From contig QQSG01000126.1 of the NCBI GenBank assembly GCA_003602665.1, forward strand, positions 1 to 7,603: DNA of 7,603 nucleotides, given 5' to 3'. Below, one piece after another: positions 1 through 6,000 of the stretch. Numbering within the stretch: the first letter of the stretch is position 1; each line of letters starts with the position of its first letter. This stretch comes from Candidatus Poseidoniales archaeon. GTDB lineage: Archaea; Thermoplasmatota; Poseidoniia; Poseidoniales; Poseidoniaceae. The position numbers and the translations under genes are program-made. The notes beneath the pieces were generated by a model. It made no database searches. It was given only the letters and a program-made list of their open reading frames with translations, and was not told the origin of the DNA.

Positions 1-630
1 GATCGTGGAGGAAGAGGTCGTGATGATCGAAGAGGTCGTGATGATCGAAGAGGTCGTGACGACCGAAGACCTCGAAATCAAGAACAACATAATCGAAATG
101 ATTGGATTTGTCCTTCATGTAAGAATGACAATTTCTCTTTCAGAACCGAATGTAACCAATGTGGAAAGCCTCGACCTGGAGGAAACTCTCGTGGAGGAGA
201 TTCCCGTGGTGGCGGTTACAGAAACGATCGTGGAGGACGCGGAGGCGACCGAAGAGGTGGCTACAGCGGCGGACGAGACGGTGGTCGTGGAGGACGTGGA
301 GGCGACCGAAGAGGTGGCTACAGTGGCGGACGAGACGGTGATCGTGGTGGACGTGGAGGCGACCGAAGAGGTGGCTACAGCGGCGGACGAGACGGTGGTC
401 GTGGAGGACGTGGTGGCGACCGAAGAGGTGGCTTCAGTGGCGGACGAGACGGTGATCGTGGAGGACGTGAAGGTGGACGAGGAAATGATCGAAACAGTCG
501 TAGAGGAAATGACCGTTCAGACGAACAGTATCGAAAGGCTCGTGGAAAGCGACCTGGCCACGCACACAATCGACCACCTAAAGAAATCGAGCCTCGTAGA
601 TATCAACGACGTAATAACGATGACAACTAA
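1..630 (+). CDS. RGG-repeat protein with RanBP2-type zinc finger, 5' partial
   Basis: Frame 1 is open from the first base to TAA at 628-630 (209 residues) with no ATG, GTG or TTG codon, so the gene starts upstream. Visible layout: an Arg/Asp/Gly-rich stretch (residues 1-30), a RanBP2-type zinc finger (W35, C37, C40, N44, C51, C54), then long RGG/DRRGG repeats (about 57-165) and a basic tail ending in NNDDN. RanBP2 fingers bind single-stranded RNA or proteins, and RGG regions bind RNA and promote condensation, so a cytoplasmic RNA-binding role is the natural inference. The missing N-terminal part could be a DEAD-box helicase, an RRM/cold-shock domain or something else; the window cannot tell. 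A long acidic frame shifted by one base (5-643) is rejected because it has no recognisable domain, while frame 1 gives a textbook zinc finger. The next gene follows 9 bases later in the same frame. Confidence 0.87.
   Translation, partial: DRGGRGRDDRRGRDDRRGRDDRRPRNQEQHNRNDWICPSCKNDNFSFRTECNQCGKPRPGGNSRGGDSRGGGYRNDRGGRGGDRRGGYSGGRDGGRGGRGGDRRGGYSGGRDGDRGGRGGDRRGGYSGGRDGGRGGRGGDRRGGFSGGRDGDRGGREGGRGNDRNSRRGNDRSDEQYRKARGKRPGHAHNRPPKEIEPRRYQRRNNDDN
13..66 (+). repeat. Three 18-bp tandem repeats coding RGRDDR
   Basis: Units start at 13, 31 and 49. The first two are identical and the third differs only by two synonymous GAT to GAC changes. The array probably continues off the left edge in degenerate form (DRGG precedes it). 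It lies inside the RGG-protein gene, upstream of the zinc finger. Confidence 0.85.
103..162 (+). other. RanBP2-type zinc finger (domain in the RGG protein)
   Basis: The frame reads W-I-C-P-S-C, then K-N-D-N-F, then E-C-N-Q-C. This is an exact match to the family pattern W-x-C-x2-C-x3-N-x6-C-x2-C, with cysteine codons at 109, 118, 151 and 160, Trp at 103 and the conserved Asn at 130. In eukaryotic relatives (ZRANB2, FUS, TAF15, EWS) this finger contacts RNA, often GGU-type sequences, through the Trp and neighbouring polar residues. RNA binding here is inferred from the family. Confidence 0.87.
247..474 (+). repeat. Four 57-bp tandem repeats coding a 19-residue RGG unit
   Basis: Units start at 247, 304, 361 and 418, each coding DRRGGYSGGRDG(G/D)RGG followed by RGG or a variant. 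Units 1 and 3 differ at one base. Units 2 and 4 share the AGT serine codon and the GAT (Asp) codon, where 1 and 3 have AGC and GGT. A partial unit (226-246) precedes the array. In the last unit Tyr becomes Phe and the final RGG becomes REG. The 57-base period preserves the frame, so this is a coding repeat, not a CRISPR array. Confidence 0.93.
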
Positions 631-635
631 GGTGA
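631..635 (+). promoter_or_regulatory. Ribosome binding site GGTGA for the TPR gene
   Basis: GGTGA lies 4 bases before the ATG at 640 and directly after the TAA of the preceding gene. It matches the archaeal anti-Shine-Dalgarno end of 16S rRNA (complement GGAGGTGAT). It supports ATG 640 as the start and suggests that the TPR gene is translated from a shared transcript with the RGG gene. Confidence 0.7.
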
Positions 636-639
636 AAAC

Positions 640-1677
640 ATGACTGCTGAGTCGAATTATTTAGACGCCATTGAAGCTCTTGAAGAGGATAATCGAGAAC
701 TTGCCCTAGAACATGCTCGTAAAGCGGTCAAGATCGATCCAGAACATGCTGATGCATGGCGAGTCATTTCTGATGCATCACTCCCCGGTTTGAGGCTTCA
801 ACCAACATTGAAGCAAGCAGCACAATCCTTAGCAGCAGCCAAGAAAGTTGTTGCATTACAACCAGATGATTTAGGAATGTGGGTCCGAGGTGGACGCCTT
901 CTTTCCGATGAACTTGGATTATACATGGATGCTTTACAATGGTGGCAAGATGCAAGACATCAGGCTCCGGAAGAGGTTACGCCTATTGTTGAGCAAGCGG
1001 CCATACTTGCCGATATGGGATTGTATGGAGAGGCAACAGAACGTTTGCAATCTATATTTGATGAAAACATGGATTTAGCAACAACCCAATACTCCAGAGT
1101 TGCACGTTTACATCAAATGTGTCAACTTGCAAGCCAACAAGATCCACGTGAACATTTCAAACCCTGGGAGAAGCATCACGATGGATGGGCTGCAATCTCG
1201 CTTAGAATGAACAAATCTCCAATTAGTGAATCTAAGATATTCCTTCTCATATCTACACCTCTCCTAATGCTTGAAGTCCTTATGGCTCCCCAAGTATTTG
1301 GTTCAGGTTTTGGAGGATTCTGTTTAACCTCTGTACTCATTCTTTTTACAGTAATTTTGGGGATGAGAATTAGCCGCAGATGGTTCCAGCGACTTAACCG
1401 ACCTGCATTCAACCTTCTTCGTGCAATGGATTTCGAGACATCAACAGGTTATGTTGTGATTCCAGAAGAAACGAGGATCTCAAAACTCTTCATGTTCATC
1501 TTGAGCAGAAGACCTCCTGCTTTCCAAGAACGTATGCTGAAGATTGTGGACGCTGGAGAGAGGCTCAAGGGCGATTGGAAGCCTACTCTACCTGACTTCA
1601 GTTCTCACATAGTTGAAGATGAGGAACCATTCTGGAACCAAGACGGAGAAGAATTAACTTCCTTTGAAGAAGAATGA
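640..1677 (+). CDS. TPR-repeat protein with two transmembrane helices
   Basis: A 345-residue protein whose first 160 residues look like tetratricopeptide repeats. The clearest is residues 7-40 (A-I-E-A-L, A-L-E-H-A-R-K-A-V, then I-D-P-E-H-A-D-A-W), with further helical pairs ending in LQPDD (about 57-90) and APEE (about 92-125). TPRs form protein-docking scaffolds. Two hydrophobic stretches (about 200-220 and 226-243), separated by a short Gly-rich turn, form a membrane hairpin, followed by a basic stretch (RISRRWFQRLNR), a soluble part of about 100 residues and an acidic end (SFEEE). By the positive-inside rule both ends are probably cytoplasmic. ATG 640 is preferred because GGTGA sits at proper spacing and a stop codon lies four codons upstream in frame. 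It follows the RGG gene by 9 bases, so co-transcription is likely. I do not recognise a named family; the partner docked by the TPRs is unknown. Confidence 0.9.
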   Translation: MTAESNYLDAIEALEEDNRELALEHARKAVKIDPEHADAWRVISDASLPGLRLQPTLKQAAQSLAAAKKVVALQPDDLGMWVRGGRLLSDELGLYMDALQWWQDARHQAPEEVTPIVEQAAILADMGLYGEATERLQSIFDENMDLATTQYSRVARLHQMCQLASQQDPREHFKPWEKHHDGWAAISLRMNKSPISESKIFLLISTPLLMLEVLMAPQVFGSGFGGFCLTSVLILFTVILGMRISRRWFQRLNRPAFNLLRAMDFETSTGYVVIPEETRISKLFMFILSRRPPAFQERMLKIVDAGERLKGDWKPTLPDFSSHIVEDEEPFWNQDGEELTSFEEE

Positions 1678-1686
1678 TTCTTCTTC
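1666..1686. terminator. Inverted repeat between convergent genes, possible bidirectional terminator
   Basis: GAAGAAGAAT (1666-1675), one central base, then ATTCTTCTTC (1677-1686) form a perfect 10-bp inverted repeat. It overlaps the last codons and TGA of the TPR gene and reaches the TGA of the hydrolase gene on the other strand. Each strand reads a pyrimidine-rich TTCTTCTTC at its exit, which could act like the T-rich terminators of archaea. There is no clean T-run and the stem is A/T-rich, so function is uncertain. The repeat may simply reflect EEE codons at the gene end. Confidence 0.4.
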
Positions 1687-2959
1687 ATGTTCCAGCATTG
1701 TAATCGTCTTTGTACTCAATTTGCTCTTGGGTAAGTTCGTCAATTGCTATCCCAAGTGTTTCAAGTTTCGTTGTTGCCAATCCTTGATCTTGCTCGAGAG
1801 TAATATCGTAAACAAGATTATCCATGGATTCGGATTCCTTTGCAAGGCGACAAAGAGAAAGGAATTGATTTGCAAAGGACATGTCCATGACTTCAGATGG
1901 ATGTCCTTCAGCAGCAGCGAGATTTACCAATCGTCCACGGGCTAACAGGAAGATTTTATTTCCATTTGGCATTGTGAATTCCTCATTGTCTCGGCGAATT
2001 GTGCGAACAGATTTGGCTGTTGATTCAAGTGATTCAACTGCAATCTCACAATCATAATGACCAGTATTTGCAACGATTGCACCATCTTTCATCACTGCAA
2101 AGTGACGTTCAACAATGATGTCTTTCATCCCAGTTGCAGTACAGAAGATGTCGCCTATAGGAGCTGCTTCATCCATCGTCATGACACGATATCCGTCCAT
2201 AATTGCTCTGAGTGCTGCGAGTGGATCGACTTCTGTGATAACGACATTTGCTCCTAAGCCCTGGGCTCGCATAGCCACACCTTTTCCACAGTGCCCATAT
2301 CCGGCAACAACCATTGTCTTGCCTGCAACGAGTACAGATGTAGCCCGAAGAATCCCATCAAGAGTTGATTGACCGGTTCCGTAAACGTTGTCGAAATCCC
2401 ACTTTGTGATTGCATCATTAACGGCAAGGACTGGGTATCTTAAGTCACCAGCAGCGGCCATTGCACGTAATCGGTGAACACCAGTAGTTGTCTCTTCAGT
2501 ACCACCAAGTACACCAGAGGCATACTCAGAACGCTCTCCGTGTACACGCACAATGAGATCTGCACCATCATCAAGAGTGAGTGTTGGTTTGAATTCGAGA
2601 GTTTTATCGATGCACCAATAGAAATCTTTGACGCTTTGACCGTGCCATGCATAGACAGAGTAACCTTCCCGGGCGAGCCATGCTGCTACGTCATCTTGGG
2701 TCGAGAGTGGATTGCATCCAGACCAGGATAATTCTGCTCCAGCAGCAGCGATAGTTTCGATCAGGACTGCGGTCTCTTTGGTAACGTGGAGACATCCTGC
2801 GACACGCATACCAGCAAGAGGTTTCGTCCGCTCAGCTTCTTCTCTCAGTGCTGCAAGAACGGGCATTCTTGCACGAGCCCAATCGACTCGAAGTGAGCCT
2901 TCCTCAGCCATCTGAATATCTTTGATCGCATAGCCATCGCCTGTATCTAGGTCTTCCAT
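1685..2959 (-). CDS. ahcY: S-adenosylhomocysteine hydrolase (adenosylhomocysteinase)
   Basis: Reversibly splits S-adenosylhomocysteine into homocysteine and adenosine using bound NAD, clearing the product inhibitor of methyltransferases in the cytoplasm. The 424 residues are full family length. Visible landmarks: CLHVTKETAVLIET (residues 56-69, His58), SGCNPLSTQDD (80-90), DDGADL (130-135), TEETTTGVH (154-162), the catalytic segment NDAITKWDFDN (181-191, with Lys186 and Asp190), YGTGQS (193-198), and the Rossmann NAD loop VVAGYGHCGKG (217-227) followed by acidic E243 and D245. NTGHYDCEI (298-306) and LLARGRLVNLAAAEGHPS (338-355) are also typical. The C-terminus ends in YNAGT and lacks the KPxxYRY tail of eukaryotic enzymes, as expected for the short prokaryotic type. 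ATG 2957-2959 is the first possible start, since an in-frame TAG lies one codon upstream. No clear ribosome site precedes it, so a leaderless transcript is possible. Confidence 0.97.
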   Translation of the reverse strand: MEDLDTGDGYAIKDIQMAEEGSLRVDWARARMPVLAALREEAERTKPLAGMRVAGCLHVTKETAVLIETIAAAGAELSWSGCNPLSTQDDVAAWLAREGYSVYAWHGQSVKDFYWCIDKTLEFKPTLTLDDGADLIVRVHGERSEYASGVLGGTEETTTGVHRLRAMAAAGDLRYPVLAVNDAITKWDFDNVYGTGQSTLDGILRATSVLVAGKTMVVAGYGHCGKGVAMRAQGLGANVVITEVDPLAALRAIMDGYRVMTMDEAAPIGDIFCTATGMKDIIVERHFAVMKDGAIVANTGHYDCEIAVESLESTAKSVRTIRRDNEEFTMPNGNKIFLLARGRLVNLAAAEGHPSEVMDMSFANQFLSLCRLAKESESMDNLVYDITLEQDQGLATTKLETLGIAIDELTQEQIEYKDDYNAGT

Positions 2960-3025
2960 GGCCTAATGCCTGCGCCAGTGGCTTTTGAACCCATCTCTGT
3001 GACCAGTCGGTCTAGAGTTTGAGAT
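2960..3025 (-). promoter_or_regulatory. 66-base spacer upstream of ahcY, possible weak promoter
   Basis: This is the only real intergenic gap in the window, between the stop of the surface-protein gene and the ATG of ahcY on the same strand. Read on the minus strand, TTCAAAAG lies about 23-30 bases before the ATG, where an archaeal TATA-like box would sit for a leaderless or very short-leader mRNA. The match to a TATA consensus is poor and no BRE-like purine element is convincing. The gene could equally be read through from the upstream gene. Confidence 0.25.
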
Positions 3026-6000
3026 CTACTGTTGCTGTTGTGCCTGCGCTGCGTATTGTTGAGCATACTGTGATGCAGTTGCTTCATCATAGCCTTGTGC
3101 GACGAATTGCTGGAAGTATTGGTTGTAATACTGTGTGTATAGGTCGTTACTTGCTGCAGCCGGTTGGGCAGCAGCTGGTTGCGTCGCTGCAGCCTGACCC
3201 ACATATTGGGCAGCATATTGACGGGCTGTCTCTTCAGGATATCCTTGAGCAATGAGTTGTTGTACGTATTGCTCGGTCATATCTTGAGATTCACCATATC
3301 CTGCCGCAGCAGCACTGAGGTTGTCGACCTTGTCGGAGTTTCCGCCACCACGTAGGAACAGCAGAGTTACACCACCGAGAAGGATGATTGAACCAACGAT
3401 TGCAAGGATGAGCATAAGGCTGCTATCATCAGAGGATTCGTCTGAATTCAAATCATTAGCAGGTTCACTCCAAACTCCAGTTTCGGAATTGTATGACCAT
3501 GCTCCATTCCATTCACAAATTCCGTTGCCATCAAGGCCACCTGTAGCGTTCCAAACGAATTCTCCGTCGACATCAGCAGCTTGTGCTGATTCGTTTACAA
3601 GAACTCCACGGCATTGCTTGAGGTTGATCAAGACCATCTTGGTCAAGTCATCAGACCATCGTTCGTCATCACCTTCGTAAACACGAACCCAAATCTCGAC
3701 AACTTCGCTGTTGTTGCTGTAGAAGTTATCAATGTCAAGGGACAATTCAAAGGTTTCTGTGTCAGAAAGAGCAACTGAACGAGCAAACTTGTTGTCTGTG
3801 ATAAGGTTGTACTTTTCGATTGCAGATGCAGAGAAATCGTCTCGAGAGAAGGATGCTTCGACGTATACTTCTCCAGTTTCAGAACCAGATAGAATTGTTC
3901 CGGTAATTGTGTACGTCGATTCAGTTACACCAACGGATGTGTTCTCGAAGTTGTCATACTGAACCAATGGGATTTCGTCTCCATAGCCTTCTGGAACTAC
4001 GACGAAGTACATTCTGTACTTGTCAGAGAACTTACCAGATGCATCGTAAACTCTCAATTCCATACGGATTTGAGATTCCGCAGTTCCTGAGGAATCAACC
4101 GTTTCGTTCTGGAATCGGTATGTGAACATTCCATTGGAAGCAGCTGTTTCTTCAAACGTGTGGCCTTCAAGATTGAAAGATGTGTCACCATATGGTGCGT
4201 CGAAGAAAACCTTCCATTCATAGGTTACAATTCCGTTAGACCCATCAATTGCATCAGCGTCAAAGGAGTCACTTGCATCAAAGTTCACTACACGTACTCC
4301 GTTGTCATCAAGAATAATGCGATTGACATCCCATTCTGTGTTCGAAACGGTCTTTGTACCAATGTATTCGATGTTATCAGAAGCTTCGATGGTTACGTTT
4401 GCTTCAGGTGCGAATGCATCAGCGAGTACATCGTTTGTTTCGACAACGACAGAGATGATTCTTGAGTGCCCTGCTTCATCATGGAGCAAGAGAGTTACAG
4501 TCCATTGTTGACCTTGTAGACAACCTGTTGCTGAAGAGAGATCGACCTTACAGAAGGCTACATTTGGAGAAGCATCTGTCGTGTGGTCGGTTCCGCTAGC
4601 CATTGTAGCAGCATCCCAGTCAGTAGGTCCATCGAGTATCCAATCGGTGGATAGTGTAGCTGCGGTTGCAGTAGTGTAGCCAAAGGTAACTGTTGCATCG
4701 CTCTTCATGTAATGAGTTGCATATCCACCAGTTGATGGGTCGATGTTTGGTGTATCGCCATCAATGGTCAGTCCCAAATCAGCACCTAGTGAACCGAATC
4801 CTTCAGGATAAGGTGTTACTGAGAATCCAAGCATGTTTCCTAAGAGTGGGAATGTTGGGCTATCAGCACGTGAAGAGTAGGTTGCTACGTCAATGGTTGA
4901 AACTATCATTCCACCTTGGTAATAGCTACAAGTTCCCATAATGACATCCTTACTGTTTGCATCAGTACGTAGAAGGCTCTGGAAGTAACCTCCGTCTTCC
5001 ATGTAACCATTACAGACACCAGGAACATTTTGTGTGCTTACAGAATTTGTATTCAGAACAGCAGTAGCAACAGTTCCATCGCCCTCAAATCCTTGGAACG
5101 ATGTTGTTGAAACATCATTCATGATTGGATGGTAAGGGTCTGCAATATCGAGTCCTGTGTAGGTGATCTTGGTTTCTGGAGTGTCTCTGCTTTGAACATC
5201 CATACCGAATGGAAGTCTACCGTTTAGACCAACGTCTAGACCGTAGATTTGGCTTCCTTGCGGGCCAAGGTGAGCTTGTACAGTACCACCTGCAGACATG
5301 AATGATTCCAATGTTTGTCGGTTTGCAGTTGATCCAAGCTTCTGATAGTATCCACGACCTCCGCTTTCAACGTCCTTTGCAGCAATGTCATCTTGCCATG
5401 GCAAGAGAACCTTGTCGTAATGGGTGAGCCATCCACTGTCGAGGTATGTTGGCCAGTCATTGATAGAGTACTGGGTATAGGTCATTCCAAGAAGTTGCAA
5501 ATCTTGCTTAATGGTAGAGGTACGTGCTGTTGAATCACTGAGGATTGCAACATCAATCGTGTTAGCGAAAGTTGCATGGAAATAACGCACGTTTCCACTT
5601 GGGTTTCCGTTTGCGAGCTCAGCATGGAAACTGATGTTGTAATCATGACCATCTTGCCAGTTGTTAAATGACGGGAATGTCAAGTCAATCTTTTCGTTTG
5701 ATGTCAAAGCAGTGGTTTGAGTGCTGGATGATGCTTGATGAACTTGAGTTGAATCAGTTTCATCGAAGACGGTCATGTAGAACATGTAATCTCCAGCAAG
5801 AACACCGTTTGTAGCCTTTAAGTCCCAGGAATGGGCTAGGCTTCCGTCAATAGGAAGAACACAAGCATATGTGCCGTCGTCTAAGCATCCGAGTGTTGTT
5901 GGCTTGCCAAGTGTGATATCGACAGATTCGACATTGAAGATGACTTGTTCAATGTTGTTTGATTCACTCAATTCATTGTCGTTGTACCAGTTGGTTCCAA

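Noticed and set aside
247..474. CRISPR-like direct repeats
   Set aside because: The 57-bp units are directly adjacent with no unique spacers, are in frame and code RGG repeats.
375..569. Minus-strand Pro/Arg-rich frame
   Set aside because: It is the antisense of the RGG repeats (Gly and Arg codons read backwards as Pro and Ser/Arg) with no independent start signal.
5..643. Acidic 212-residue frame rich in EEVAT and DET
   Set aside because: It is frame +2 over the RGG-repeat gene. It has no domain and its acidic repeats are the shifted reading of GAC-CGA-AGA codons, whereas frame 1 yields an exact RanBP2 finger.
2947..3252. Minus-strand 101-residue frame across the ahcY upstream gap
   Set aside because: It overlaps the Q/A-rich tail coding region in another frame, has low-complexity His/Asn/Gln content and runs into the ahcY start.
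3044..3268. Assignment of the tail motif to UBA or SHOCT families
   Set aside because: The helix-GY-helix shape is similar, but the key consensus residues do not line up well enough by eye to name a family.
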